Of a stretch of 64,000 bases of DNA, positions 52,941-62,224 are shown piece after piece; the first letter of the stretch is position 1; each line of letters starts with the position of its first letter. The stretch covers positions 3,782,001 through 3,846,000 of the forward strand of contig OY780932.1 in NCBI GenBank assembly GCA_963675945.1. The letters are read 5' to 3'. This DNA comes from G963556115 sp963675945 (GTDB lineage Bacteria; Planctomycetota; SZUA-567). The translations under genes were made by a program, and so were the position numbers. The notes beneath the pieces are model-generated. The model made no database searches. It saw nothing but the letters and a program-made list of their open reading frames with translations, and was not told the DNA's origin.

Positions 52941-54326
52941 CTACATAACCAGTTCAAACTTCTCTTCTGGTGCTTCCACATCCTTCTTACTGAGGAAGAT
53001 ATCCAGCATCTTCTCAACGAGTCGCAACGCTCCGGTATAACCCACACTTGGGAAGTAGGAGTGACCGACACGATCGTAAATAGGGAAACCATGGCGTAGC
53101 AGCGGAATTCCCTCATCACGTTCAATATACTTACCGTAGCAGTTTCCAATCATCAAATCAACCGGATTATTCTTGATAAGCTGGTGCAAGAGATACATAT
53201 CTGCCTGCTGCCCGATATATACATTCTCCGCCACATACTTCTCGCCCAGAGCCGCTTCAAGGCGGCGGCGCAGAGCTTTTTCACCTGGAGAACCAGTAAT
53301 AATGCACGCAGGAATCATATCAAGATCGACTACGAACTGCGCCAGTGATACCAACTGATCAGGGTCACCATACAGCGCAACCCTCTTACCATAGAAATAC
53401 TGATGCATATCGGTAATCACATCTACAAGTCGACCGCGTTCACGGGTAATCTCATCCGGTACTGCCACCCCGGCAACCTTGCGCAGCGTATCGATAAAGG
53501 TATCGGTTGCAGTCAGACCAATCGGCAGTTCGATGATTGAAGGCCTGACCTTGCATTTTACGTCTAACGCCTTTGCACCGGCTGCAGAACAGGTTGGCCC
53601 AAGTGCAACTGTTGCCTGTGAACTACCGGACATGGCAATATCCTCAATAGTAGCTCCACCTTTTGGATAGAATTCATGTTTACCGGTCATTGGCGTATCA
53701 AGTACGTCTGAAGTATCGGGGAACATGATAGTCTTTATTTCCATGGCCTTACAGAGTCTCTTGATCTCCCGCATATCTGAAGGCTCAACCCAACCTGGGA
53801 TAATATTTACAGTACGCAGTTTGTCCTCTGAAATTTCAGCCAGACCGTCCACCATTCCCTTGACCATATTGGAAAATCCAGTCACATGCGAACCAACATA
53901 ACTCGGGGTATTACAGTAGATAATCTTCTTCCCTTCAGGCACTTTACCGTCATCATGCGCCTTCTTGGTCATCTGTGTCAGGTCATCACCGATAGTCTCA
54001 GAGAGACAGGTTGTATGAATCGCAATTACTTCTGGGTCATAGACCGTAAAGATATTATTGATCGCCTGCACCAGGTTGGCCTGACCACCAAATACCGAAC
54101 TACCTTCAGTAAATGAACTGGTTGCCGCCATTACCGGCTCTTTATAGTGACGAGTAAGAGCCGAACGGTGATAAGCACAGCACCCTTGTGAACCATGGCT
54201 ATGTGGCAAGCAACCATGAATACCAAGAGCAGCGTACATTGCACCGACAGGCTGACAGGTCTTTGCTGGGTTTACTGTCAGGGCTTTACGCTCTTTTATC
54301 TCGTTCGTTGTATGTCGTAAAAGCAT
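52941..54326 (-). CDS. nifK: Nitrogenase molybdenum-iron protein beta chain NifK
   Basis: Beta subunit of the MoFe protein, 461 aa, short at the N-terminus compared with the about 520-aa Azotobacter form and typical of clostridial (group III) NifK. P-cluster ligands lie in TCQPVGAMYAALGIHGC, HGSQGCCAYHRSALTRHYKEP and HTTCLSETIGDD. It has FPDTSDVLDTPM and GNCYGKYIERD segments of family type. An AGGAG precedes the ATG. It is downstream of nifD without any nifG/anfG delta-subunit gene, ruling out V- or Fe-only nitrogenase. Confidence 0.95.
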   Translation of the reverse strand: MLLRHTTNEIKERKALTVNPAKTCQPVGAMYAALGIHGCLPHSHGSQGCCAYHRSALTRHYKEPVMAATSSFTEGSSVFGGQANLVQAINNIFTVYDPEVIAIHTTCLSETIGDDLTQMTKKAHDDGKVPEGKKIIYCNTPSYVGSHVTGFSNMVKGMVDGLAEISEDKLRTVNIIPGWVEPSDMREIKRLCKAMEIKTIMFPDTSDVLDTPMTGKHEFYPKGGATIEDIAMSGSSQATVALGPTCSAAGAKALDVKCKVRPSIIELPIGLTATDTFIDTLRKVAGVAVPDEITRERGRLVDVITDMHQYFYGKRVALYGDPDQLVSLAQFVVDLDMIPACIITGSPGEKALRRRLEAALGEKYVAENVYIGQQADMYLLHQLIKNNPVDLMIGNCYGKYIERDEGIPLLRHGFPIYDRVGHSYFPSVGYTGALRLVEKMLDIFLSKKDVEAPEEKFELVM

Positions 54327-54436
54327 TATACTTCTCCTATAGTTACAAATTGTGTTACGCCTGATCGGTACTAGACTCAGATGTTGGAGTCATTTCCGCA
54401 GCGCTGTCGGTGGCAACGCACCACCAATCAAATATA

Positions 54437-56068
54437 TTAAGCGTTAAAAGATCCTTCCAGAGTTGGCTCAGACTTCTTAGCCCATGGCGCATTGACATGG
54501 CGCCAAATATTGGCATTGACCAAACGATCGATCTCTGTATACCAATTCTTTGCTCCGGCAAACGCCGCGTACGGACCACCATAATCGTAACTGTGTAGCT
54601 GTTTACATGGGATGCCCTTCTTCTGTACGCCATATTTTTCTTTGATACCAGCACAGTAGACATCAGGCTTATAGTAATCAAGAAGCTGTTCAGTCTCGTA
54701 CTCACTCAGGTCATCGATAACAAAACTACCATTTTCCATTTCAGGCATCATACCTTCATAAGTCTTGAATGGTACACCTTCAGCCGCAAGCGTCTCCAGT
54801 TCATCGTCACTCTTACGCGGGTTGAATCTCTCCGGATCGGCAGTAACTTCAAGTTCTTCAATATTTCTACTATCCGCATCGACCTTGATCGAAGGCAGAA
54901 CCTTACGTCCTTCATAGTCATCACGGTGTGCAAATTCATAACCGGCTGCAATTGTTTTCATGCCAATATTTTCAAAGAGTAACTGATAGTGGTGTGCGCG
55001 GCTACCACCAACAAAGAGCATCGCAGTCTTACCCTGACACCTGGCCTTGATCTCATCCCGTAGCGGCACAATATCGGCCATCTCTTCTTCAATTACCTCT
55101 TCAACTCTATCGATCAGCTCCTTATCGCCGAAGAACTGCGCAATCTTCCGGAGTGATTTAGCGCTGGCTTCTGGGCCGATGAAGTTAGTCTTGATCCACG
55201 GCACGCCAAACTTTTTCTCAATCATATCTGCAACATAGTTGATTGATCTATGGCACATAACCCCATTGAGGTCGGCGTGATGCGCCTGCTCCATAGTATC
55301 AATTGTTGAATTACCTGAGAAGGTAGAGATCAAAGTGATACCGCACTTCGCGAGCAAATCCTCAATCAAGAACGCATCACCACCAATATTATACTCACCC
55401 AACAAATTGAACTTGTACTTACCTTCCGGCACACTGTCATTATTACCGATAACGTGTCTAAAGAGCTGGTTGTTGGCGATATGGTGCCCTGCAGACTGCG
55501 ACACACCCTTATACCCTTCACAAGAGAAGCCGAAGATATTGATACCAAGCTTTCTCTTCATTTCTCTACATACCTGGTGAATATCGTCACCGATCAGACC
55601 AACCGGACAGGTAGAGAAGACAGAAATATTCTTTGGCTTGAAGTTATCATAGGCTTCCTGAATAGCCTGTGCCAATTTCTTCTCACCGCCGAAGATAATC
55701 TCGCTATCCTCCATATCGGTTGAGAAACAGTAGGTCATATACTGATCATGCTCGTCACTTGCCGGCTTGGTCTGGTTACGTCTAGTCAGCCATGAATAAA
55801 AACCGCAGCCTATAGGACCATGCGTAATATTGATGATATCTCGAGTCGGACCGAGTACCACACCCTTACAACCGGCGTAGCAACAACCTCTCATGGTAAT
55901 AATACCAGGTACGGTACGCACATTAGCGCTGATCTCCGGCACCTGATCGCCATCTTCTACCTTGTTGATGATAAACTGCTTTGCACGCTTCCTGGCAACC
56001 TTTGGAGGATATTTTGCTAGTATTTCCTCTTTCACCACATTTGGATCTAATGATTTATTCTCACTCAT
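54437..56068 (-). CDS. nifD: Nitrogenase molybdenum-iron protein alpha chain NifD (group III)
   Basis: Catalytic alpha subunit of 543 aa that carries the FeMo cofactor. P-cluster ligands C62, C88 and C154 and substrate-channel Q191 and H195 (GVSQSAGHHIA) have the same numbers as in Azotobacter. The FeMo-co ligands are C272 (MCHRS) and H492 (QLHSYDYGG). The spacing between these two ligands is about 53 residues longer than in Azotobacter because of an insertion near 390-445, as in clostridial NifD. The region around GGSRAHHY agrees with group III Mo enzymes. Preceded by AGGAG. Confidence 0.96.
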   Translation of the reverse strand: MSENKSLDPNVVKEEILAKYPPKVARKRAKQFIINKVEDGDQVPEISANVRTVPGIITMRGCCYAGCKGVVLGPTRDIINITHGPIGCGFYSWLTRRNQTKPASDEHDQYMTYCFSTDMEDSEIIFGGEKKLAQAIQEAYDNFKPKNISVFSTCPVGLIGDDIHQVCREMKRKLGINIFGFSCEGYKGVSQSAGHHIANNQLFRHVIGNNDSVPEGKYKFNLLGEYNIGGDAFLIEDLLAKCGITLISTFSGNSTIDTMEQAHHADLNGVMCHRSINYVADMIEKKFGVPWIKTNFIGPEASAKSLRKIAQFFGDKELIDRVEEVIEEEMADIVPLRDEIKARCQGKTAMLFVGGSRAHHYQLLFENIGMKTIAAGYEFAHRDDYEGRKVLPSIKVDADSRNIEELEVTADPERFNPRKSDDELETLAAEGVPFKTYEGMMPEMENGSFVIDDLSEYETEQLLDYYKPDVYCAGIKEKYGVQKKGIPCKQLHSYDYGGPYAAFAGAKNWYTEIDRLVNANIWRHVNAPWAKKSEPTLEGSFNA

Positions 56069-56122
56069 TGTGAAAACTCCTATAATTATCTAACAACTCG
56101 GAGAGCTCTTCTGAGACGAGGT

Positions 56123-56509
56123 TTATGAGTTACCATTCTCGTCAAGTACAGCATCTCCAGAATCTCCAGTTCGCACTCTGATCGCCTCTTCAACCGGCTT
56201 AACAAAGATCTTTCCATCACCCTTCTGCCCGGTCTGGTTGACCTTGATAATAGTCTGCACCGCAGTATCCACCATCTTATCAGGTACGACAATCGTAATC
56301 ATTCTCTTAGGTATCAGCTTAGGACCGCCCAACTGATTGATCGCTTCTTCCACGCCTTCTTCAGCACCCTGCAGCAAGAGATAATCCACCTGTCCTTTAC
56401 CTCTGCCTACTACCTTTCTTGCAGTAAATGAAGGGAGATCAACCGCCGCCAGTGCTTCCTTTGTAGCGTTCATCTTATTCATGCGAATAATCGCTAAAAT
56501 CTCTTTCAT
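56123..56509 (-). CDS. nifI2: Nitrogenase PII-like regulator NifI2
   Basis: PII-family regulator of 128 aa, the longer of the pair. With NifI1 it binds the MoFe protein and blocks it when ammonium is present; 2-oxoglutarate and ATP relieve the block in studied methanogens. The PII fold begins MKEILAIIRMNK and carries a short T-loop region ending near LIPKRMITIVVPD, then GDGKIFV. The gene is between nifI1 and nifD, a position found only in group III-type clusters. GGGAG precedes it. Confidence 0.93.
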   Translation of the reverse strand: MKEILAIIRMNKMNATKEALAAVDLPSFTARKVVGRGKGQVDYLLLQGAEEGVEEAINQLGGPKLIPKRMITIVVPDKMVDTAVQTIIKVNQTGQKGDGKIFVKPVEEAIRVRTGDSGDAVLDENGNS

Positions 56510-56537
56510 TATAACTCTCCCATAACTTATAATTGTA

Positions 56538-56864
56538 TTAGAGTTCTTTCTTACCAGAACTTACTGTGTATGCTTCTTCAACCACTGAAATAAAGATCTT
56601 ACCATCACCGAACGCTCCTTTATTACCTGAGCGCGCAGCTTTGAGAATGGTCTCGACCACAAAGTCTTTATCAGCGTCATGGATAACTGTAAAGATCATT
56701 TCCTTTGGAAGTTCGTCATACGAGATTTCACCAACCTTCACACCACGCTGTTTACCTCTACCATAGACATCCATTTTGGTTACTGACGGGAAACCAGCAT
56801 ACATTAGAGCAGCGAGGACCTCATCAACTTTTTCAGGTCTCACAACCGCACGTATCATCAACAT
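56538..56864 (-). CDS. nifI1: Nitrogenase PII-like regulator NifI1
   Basis: PII-family regulator of 108 aa. Motifs: MIRAVVRPEKVDEVLAALM, VYGRGKQRGVKVG of the T-loop region, LPKEMIFTVIHD and AFGDGKIFISVVEEAY. It acts with NifI2 in ammonia switch-off. A 28-bp spacer separates it from nifI2 and 263 bp from nifH. The T-loop uridylylation tyrosine region of GlnB (YRGAEY) is not present. AGGAG precedes it. Confidence 0.93.
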   Translation of the reverse strand: MLMIRAVVRPEKVDEVLAALMYAGFPSVTKMDVYGRGKQRGVKVGEISYDELPKEMIFTVIHDADKDFVVETILKAARSGNKGAFGDGKIFISVVEEAYTVSSGKKEL

Positions 56865-57127
56865 TATCTCTTCTCCTATGATATAAAATACTTATTAATA
56901 CAACCCCACGACAGCACTGAAAAACCTCTCCAATCAGCTCCGCGGCACTCACAGTGGCCCCTTGCCACATTTTCCATTTGCGTACGCCAAGGCGGGTAAA
57001 GACACTGGATTTGTTGGTTTTGAGTCATCTGAAATCTGATAATCAAGATAGGTACATCAAGTAATCAGCCTTTCTTCGCATCTCTATCCCGCCGGCGCAA
57101 TAGACTTCATCAATACTGCATCAATTC
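56865..57127 (-). other. nifH-nifI1 intergenic region
   Basis: These 263 bp show only short weak hairpins (for example GTGGC / GCCAC near 56953). In nif operons such a gap often holds a processing stem-loop that raises nifH mRNA abundance. No strong candidate or second promoter was recognised. Confidence 0.4.
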
Positions 57128-57955
57128 TTACTGTTCGAAGAGACCGAAATCCATCAGAAGTTTTTCCAGTTCACTGATCTGTAGTGGCTTTGGCACAACA
57201 AACATATCGTTACCATCAATATTCTTAGCCAGAGCGCGGTATTCATCAGCCTGAGGCGCTTCAGCGTTCCAGTCGATAACTGTCTTACGATTGATCTCAG
57301 CACGCTGCACGTCATTATCACGTGGTACGAAGTGAATCATCTGAGTACCGATCTGCTTGGCAAGCTGTTCGATCATCTCTCTTTCGTTGTCAACCTTTCG
57401 GCTGTTACAGATAAGCCCCCCCAGCCTTACACCGCCGGCCTCGGCAAACTTCATAATACCTTTACAAATATTATTAGCAGCATACATCGCCATCATCTCA
57501 CCAGAACAAACAATATAAATCTCTTGCGCCTTACCATCACGGATCGGCATAGCAAAACCACCACATACCACATCACCGAGTACGTCATAGAAAGCATAGT
57601 CGAGTCCTTCGCTCTCATCATACGCCCCAAGCTGCTCGAGCATGTTGATTGAAGTGATAATACCACGACCCGCACAACCAACACCAGGTTCTGGACCACC
57701 AGACTCTACATTCCAAGTTCCGCCGTAACCTTCCTTGCGAATATCATCAAGTTCGACGTCTTCACCCTCCTCACGCAGAGTATCCAGAACGGTTTTCTGT
57801 GCCAGACCACCGAGCAACAGACGGGTTGAATCAGCTTTTGGGTCACAACCTACAACCATCACCTTCTTACCCATCTCCGCCAATGCAGCAACGGTGTTCT
57901 GAGTGGTTGTAGACTTACCAATACCACCCTTACCATAAATAGCAACTTTTCTCAT
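57128..57955 (-). CDS. nifH: Nitrogenase iron protein NifH
   Basis: Dinitrogenase reductase of 275 aa that passes electrons to the MoFe protein with ATP hydrolysis. It has the P-loop GKGGIGKSTT, the switch segment DPKADSTRLLLGG, the [4Fe-4S] ligands C94 (VGCAGRGI) and C131 (DVVCGGF), and the ADP-ribosylation-type arginine R97. It is the first gene of the operon, about 180 nt downstream of the sigma-54 promoter start site, with AGGAG 7 nt before the ATG. The sequence resembles clostridial/methanogen NifH. Confidence 0.97.
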   Translation of the reverse strand: MRKVAIYGKGGIGKSTTTQNTVAALAEMGKKVMVVGCDPKADSTRLLLGGLAQKTVLDTLREEGEDVELDDIRKEGYGGTWNVESGGPEPGVGCAGRGIITSINMLEQLGAYDESEGLDYAFYDVLGDVVCGGFAMPIRDGKAQEIYIVCSGEMMAMYAANNICKGIMKFAEAGGVRLGGLICNSRKVDNEREMIEQLAKQIGTQMIHFVPRDNDVQRAEINRKTVIDWNAEAPQADEYRALAKNIDGNDMFVVPKPLQISELEKLLMDFGLFEQ

Positions 57956-58144
57956 TTCAAATCTCCTGTTGTGGCATTACCACTTCTCATCGAACAAAGC
58001 AAAGCTATAGAACTTAAACTACGACCAGCTTGAACTCAGCTACAGCTTTATCCTCATTCCCAAAAACATTAAAAAACCACTTCCGTGTTTCATCAAGTTG
58101 TCTGTTTTCTTTCTTCATTTTCTTGTTTGTTACAGTAATACTTA

Positions 58145-58160
58145 TGCCATAGTCGTGCCA
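58145..58160 (-). promoter_or_regulatory. Sigma-54 (-24/-12) promoter of nifH
   Basis: On the minus strand TGGCAC, 5 bp, TGGCA: GG and GC separated by exactly 10 bp, one base from TGGCAC-N5-TTGCA. Transcription should start near 58134, giving a leader of about 180 nt. It requires an enhancer-binding activator; none is encoded in the window. Confidence 0.85.
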
Positions 58161-58405
58161 GAAATTAATTTCACCAATTTTTTTTGCATAATATTTTTAA
58201 AACTCCTGCAAACCCCTAATTTTCAGGTAATTTTATAACTAACAAAAAATATTCTCATGTTTCAAAATTGTTAGCTGTCCCACCGCCAACTCTTCACGAT
58301 ACACAACAAATCTGTAACATCTATCATTTACAAGCCACAATACTACATATAACTTATTATTCAAAAACAACTTACAAACAGGCACAACATTTTCGTCACG
58401 CGCGT

Positions 58406-58433
58406 TGCAAAATTGTCACACAACAATTTTGTC
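58406..58433. promoter_or_regulatory. Two overlapping GACAA-N2-TTGTC-like boxes upstream of nifH
   Basis: 58406-58417 matches GACAAAATTGTC at 10 of 12 bases and 58422-58433 matches GACAATTTTGTC at 11 of 12, with starts 16 bp apart. Together they form an outer inverted repeat CAAAATTGT / ACAATTTTG. They lie 250-270 bp upstream of the sigma-54 site, a normal enhancer distance. Confidence 0.45.
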
Positions 58434-58490
58434 ATTACTACAGATTTTCCTCTAACAAAATCTCAATGAGCACACGGCTATTGCAGGCAA

Positions 58491-58537
58491 AATAAACAAA
58501 TGCGGAGCAGGTAATCCCTGCTCCGCATTTGTTTATT
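58491..58537 (-). terminator. Perfect terminator hairpin of the aae operon
   Basis: A 21-bp perfect stem (GC core ATGCGGAGCAGG / CCTGCTCCGCAT, AT outer arms) with a 5-nt loop, 50 bp past the AaeA-like stop. TTGTTTATTTTG follows on the minus strand. It insulates nif from aae transcription. Confidence 0.8.
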
Positions 58538-58587
58538 CCAACCATTCTATATAACCAATAGCCGCTCAACCCTTGATCGCAGTTCAA

Positions 58588-59655
58588 TCATTCATGTTTG
58601 GTTTGCACCACAATTGAAGCCGTTGTTCCCACTCTGAGTTGTACAGACTCAGGCACCTCCTTGAGCACAATATTCACCGGTATCCGCTGCGCCAGGCGTA
58701 TCCAAGCAAATGTCGGCTTGACATTGGCCAGGAGATTTCCACCTTTGCTCCCATTCTCACGCGCAATGCCCCAGTCGATACTCTGAACTTCTCCTTCAAG
58801 GTGAATATGTGGATATGCTATCAGAGTAACAATGGCCTTATCTCCCAACTGCATCCGACTCACATCATCCTCGAGAAAAAAACCGTAAATCCAATAACTG
58901 CTGGTATCTATCAGCGCAATAGCCGGCTCATCCTGCACTACCTGCGAACCAATCCGCAATTTCAAATTGGTAATATAACCGCTTGCGGGAGCACGCACCT
59001 CAACAAATTTCATATTCAACTCTGCCAGTTCGAGTTCAGCCTTAGCCTGTCTGAACAGAGAATTATTCTTTCCAATCTCTCCCCGTGAATCCTCAGACTT
59101 TGCCAGCTCTTCGCGTGCTGCCGCCAGTTTGAACCGGATCTGCCGAAGTTCATCCTCGGCCTGCTCCACCCGAACCGAAGTATTAGCCTGCATATTCCGT
59201 TCGTCCCCGGCGGCAGAAGCCGAATCCACAACATTCGCCTTTTGGCGATTATTTTCATCTACCGCTTGCCGTAAATTTTTCAGCCGCTGCTGAGCCTGTC
59301 CCAATTCCGCTTCCGCCTCCCTTACCTGCTCCCTATTGAGCTGCACCTCCACGCTCATCGCCTCAAGTTCATTCTTGATCCTCTGCAGATTGGCTCTAGC
59401 ACTATCTAGCTTGAGTTTGAAGATACTGGGATCAATCTTAAAGAGGAGTTGCCCTTGTTTGACAAATTGATTATTCACAACCGGCAGTTCGACTATCGGC
59501 CCTGAGACCCGCGGAGCTATCTGAATAACCTGCGCCGCTACCTGCCCGTCTCTGGTCCAAGGATTGAGCAGACTCTCCTTGTACTCCCAATATAGAAATA
59601 CAGTCGCGATTAAGACGACGATCCCGGTCAAAACATAGCGCAATCTATTGGTCAT
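58588..59655 (-). CDS. AaeA-like HlyD-family efflux adaptor
   Basis: Inner-membrane-anchored periplasmic adaptor of 355 aa that links an aromatic-acid efflux pump to the outer membrane. The ATG at 59655 has AGGAG 5 nt upstream. An N-terminal membrane helix (about 8-26) is followed by TRDGQVAAQVIQIAPRVSG, the lipoyl half FVKQGQLLFKID, a long coiled-coil hairpin (about 85-210), and VRAPASGYITNLKLRIGS. The TRDGxV motif after the membrane helix is typical of AaeA/EmrA-like adaptors. It completes the three-gene set aaeB-X-A, last in the operon. Confidence 0.88.
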   Translation of the reverse strand: MTNRLRYVLTGIVVLIATVFLYWEYKESLLNPWTRDGQVAAQVIQIAPRVSGPIVELPVVNNQFVKQGQLLFKIDPSIFKLKLDSARANLQRIKNELEAMSVEVQLNREQVREAEAELGQAQQRLKNLRQAVDENNRQKANVVDSASAAGDERNMQANTSVRVEQAEDELRQIRFKLAAAREELAKSEDSRGEIGKNNSLFRQAKAELELAELNMKFVEVRAPASGYITNLKLRIGSQVVQDEPAIALIDTSSYWIYGFFLEDDVSRMQLGDKAIVTLIAYPHIHLEGEVQSIDWGIARENGSKGGNLLANVKPTFAWIRLAQRIPVNIVLKEVPESVQLRVGTTASIVVQTKHE

Positions 59656-59712
59656 GATTTCTCCTGGTTTCAATATCACTCTTCCCTGTATGCAGTCACC
59701 CTAAAATAGGGT

Positions 59713-59922
59713 CTATACAAAAATAAAGCGATAAATTAATAAAGAAAATATAACAGCCAGACTCAGAAAAAAAAGCATGACATGATAGACATACCTAGTC
59801 ACCCGCAAACGCGCCAGTACCACGACCACAACGTATGCCAGTAGTATTCCGAGTATTGCCGCAGGCAGAAGCGGCGGCATACACACTCCACAAATAGACA
59901 GTTCCACCGGTACCGGATTCAT
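59713..59922 (-). CDS. DUF1656 / AaeX-like small membrane protein
   Basis: Small protein of 69 aa with two hydrophobic segments (about 18-38, 45-65). The start PVELSICGVCMPPLLPAAILG fits DUF1656, the AaeX family encoded between or beside aaeA and aaeB. GAGGAG precedes the ATG. It lies between the AaeB-like and AaeA-like genes. Function unknown, probably an accessory of the pump. Confidence 0.85.
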   Translation of the reverse strand: MNPVPVELSICGVCMPPLLPAAILGILLAYVVVVVLARLRVTRYVYHVMLFFLSLAVIFSLLIYRFIFV

Positions 59923-59954
59923 AAACTCTCCTCTCTACTTATAACAGCCAGCCC

Positions 59955-62135
59955 TTATAATCTAAATTCACTAAGAACCTTAATGTTGCTCGCTTCAACA
60001 ATCCGCAGATAACGCCTCAACGCCGAGACAATCGTATTATGATGCCCAAGCAATCGATAAATACGCTCTACCTCCACGTGATTTACAGTGTTCTCACGCC
60101 CATACCGACAAAGCTTCTTCTCTATCTGTGCATTCAAATCTTTACGCAAGGTATAAAGACGATTATACTCATTATCCGCACAATAAGCTTGCTTCTTGGC
60201 CAATACTGCAAACTCCGAACTCAAACCGGCAGCATAAGCATAATACTCCTCGCTGAGTAGCGCCATCAATTTCGAACTATCTATAAGTTCACGCAAAAGA
60301 ACTATTTTATGTAGATGTATAGAAATAGTTCTGACACTATCCCCGATATCCTCCAAATCCTCGCCTCTAAGCTCAGGAAACTTCTTCAGGTCTATCGCGG
60401 GGAGCCACTCCCCCAACTTCTCAGGGATATTCTCAACATAAAAATTACTGGCATCACTCAACCACCGACTGATAATACCTGACTTGAGCGGAACAAAAAG
60501 GTCTTGAGATGAACTACAGGCATTCCTCCAAAAGCGCCGAAGCAGCGAGTATGAGACATTCCCCGGATGCATTGATTCCGGCAAGAATGCCATAAACATC
60601 AAAAACATCACGATAAAGGCAAACATCATCGACATGGTCAGCAATTGCATAAGATCATGCTGCTGGGGATTGGATATCGAGAGTACGGCCAGAGTTATCC
60701 CCAGAGCAAAGGTCTTATTGATCTGATCACCACTTTTACCGAAGTAATATGATACCAGAAAGGCAAAACCGAAGATCAGAGCGCCAAGAGAAAGGAATCT
60801 AGTCATATAGGGCAGAACAAAGATATACAATACCGAGGCGATGACAATGGCATAACAGAAGGGTTTTATCAGCGTCTTAACCGGTATCTTCGGCGAGGTG
60901 AGAAAAGCCATACTGAAATTTGTCGCGAGAATAACAAAGTTTATTTCACCGGGCAGCGGCAGGTAGAGTGAGGCGATAAAGGCTATCCAGAGGGTCATTA
61001 TCACTCGTATCGCCGGGATCAGCCTCTCCCGATCAATGACCGGCAATTTGAGCCGCCTGGATATTGAAGTATCTATAAAGTAGGTCTCTTTTCGATTAGC
61101 CATGCACTCAACGATATTGGCGCTGAGTCGGCATAACTTATTGAGTCGCTGTTTAATCATGGCGATCAAAGCTTTTTCACCCACGGGATAACGTTCAAAT
61201 TCAACGGTATCGACCTCGACAACGATATCAGGAAACTCTGGGGGGGGAATATCCTCCACGCAACGGCGAAAGAGATAAGCAAAGCGCTCATTCAACACCC
61301 GGTCGACTTCTTCAATATGCTTGAGAACAGCTTTAATCGTCTCGGGATCTTCCTCCCCTTCAACCCGGCGCAGACCGCGAAGATCATTCGCCGTTTCCCG
61401 TAACACCTCCAGTTCAGCGAAGAATTTAGCGAGCGTATTCTGCAGATACACCCATCTGTCTCTACGCGCAAAGATCTCCGGAGTATCAATACTCGAACCA
61501 GCGAGTTCGGTGGAAAACTCTGCAAATTTGACTCTGAACTCAAGATGAAGCTTGGCTTGGGTCTTAGCAACGCGATTATAGACTATGGCATTATAACTCT
61601 CGCGGTATTGCGCCTGCAGACTACGGAATAGTTCCTCAGCAATATGCACAATCTTCCCGGAAGATAGCTCAGGCCAGATCAACAGATTGACCATGGTCAT
61701 CACCATCACCCCAAGTCCGGTCTGCTCAATCCTAAGCACAGTAGTATCGAAGGTAACCTGGCTATCCATCCCCCCTTTGAGACACATAAGTAGGCTGACA
61801 TAACCGGCTATGCGGAAAAAATACGGGATAAACTTGCCTGTACTCATATACGCACAGAAAAATATATACAGGGATATCGTCAGCATGAACACCCACATCA
61901 ACTGGGGTAACACCGACATTAGCAGAAAGGTAACCACCGCAGCAGCACAGGTACCGAGCAGTCTCAGCCCGGCCTTACCCAGCGACTGTCCCGCCGACGA
62001 GAGACTGCAGAAGATAACGGTAAAACCCGCCCAGTATGGATTCTCCCAATCCATTACCAGTGAGATCCAATACACTATCAAGAGTGAGAGTGCGATCTTA
62101 ATTGAGTCCTTGACATTGCGCGAAAGGGTAAACAT
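59955..62135 (-). CDS. AaeB-like FUSC-family efflux transporter
   Basis: Inner-membrane transporter of 726 aa of the p-hydroxybenzoate/aromatic-acid efflux (FUSC) family. Two clusters of membrane helices (about 12-160 and about 360-530) are separated by a cytoplasmic helical region (about 165-350), with a second at the C-terminus (about 540-726). The starts ISLVMDWENPYWAGFTVI and RLLGTCAAAVVTFLLM are family-typical. It is the first gene of a three-gene operon with AaeX- and AaeA-like genes. The substrate is inferred to be weak aromatic acids by homology only. The weak ribosome-binding site leaves the start slightly uncertain. Confidence 0.87.
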   Translation of the reverse strand: MFTLSRNVKDSIKIALSLLIVYWISLVMDWENPYWAGFTVIFCSLSSAGQSLGKAGLRLLGTCAAAVVTFLLMSVLPQLMWVFMLTISLYIFFCAYMSTGKFIPYFFRIAGYVSLLMCLKGGMDSQVTFDTTVLRIEQTGLGVMVMTMVNLLIWPELSSGKIVHIAEELFRSLQAQYRESYNAIVYNRVAKTQAKLHLEFRVKFAEFSTELAGSSIDTPEIFARRDRWVYLQNTLAKFFAELEVLRETANDLRGLRRVEGEEDPETIKAVLKHIEEVDRVLNERFAYLFRRCVEDIPPPEFPDIVVEVDTVEFERYPVGEKALIAMIKQRLNKLCRLSANIVECMANRKETYFIDTSISRRLKLPVIDRERLIPAIRVIMTLWIAFIASLYLPLPGEINFVILATNFSMAFLTSPKIPVKTLIKPFCYAIVIASVLYIFVLPYMTRFLSLGALIFGFAFLVSYYFGKSGDQINKTFALGITLAVLSISNPQQHDLMQLLTMSMMFAFIVMFLMFMAFLPESMHPGNVSYSLLRRFWRNACSSSQDLFVPLKSGIISRWLSDASNFYVENIPEKLGEWLPAIDLKKFPELRGEDLEDIGDSVRTISIHLHKIVLLRELIDSSKLMALLSEEYYAYAAGLSSEFAVLAKKQAYCADNEYNRLYTLRKDLNAQIEKKLCRYGRENTVNHVEVERIYRLLGHHNTIVSALRRYLRIVEASNIKVLSEFRL

Positions 62136-62224
62136 GCCTACATTTTAGTACCGACAAAATATCTGTAAAGCAAAAAAATACCATTATCAACACAAACGAA
62201 AGGCTAAGCTAACTCTGCGCTATT

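Larger units (their letters stand above)
57956..58587. other. nif promoter region and aae terminator region
   Basis: About 630 bp between nifH and the AaeA-like gene. It holds, from right to left, the aae terminator hairpin (58491-58537), palindromic boxes (58406-58433), the -24/-12 promoter (58145-58160) and the nifH leader. No gene was found. Confidence 0.75.

Noticed and set aside
54355..54705. A 116-codon minus-strand open frame across the end of nifD and the nifD-nifK gap
   Set aside because: It runs largely in another frame of nifD, has no family resemblance and no suitable ribosome-binding site. It also led to considering a delta-subunit gene (anfG/vnfG), which is not supported.
58160..58590. 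Search for NifA-type TGT-N10-ACA activator sites upstream of the nifH promoter
   Set aside because: No TGT-N10-ACA match was found, although the -24/-12 site is clear. The activator may bind the GACAA-N2-TTGTC boxes or another sequence.
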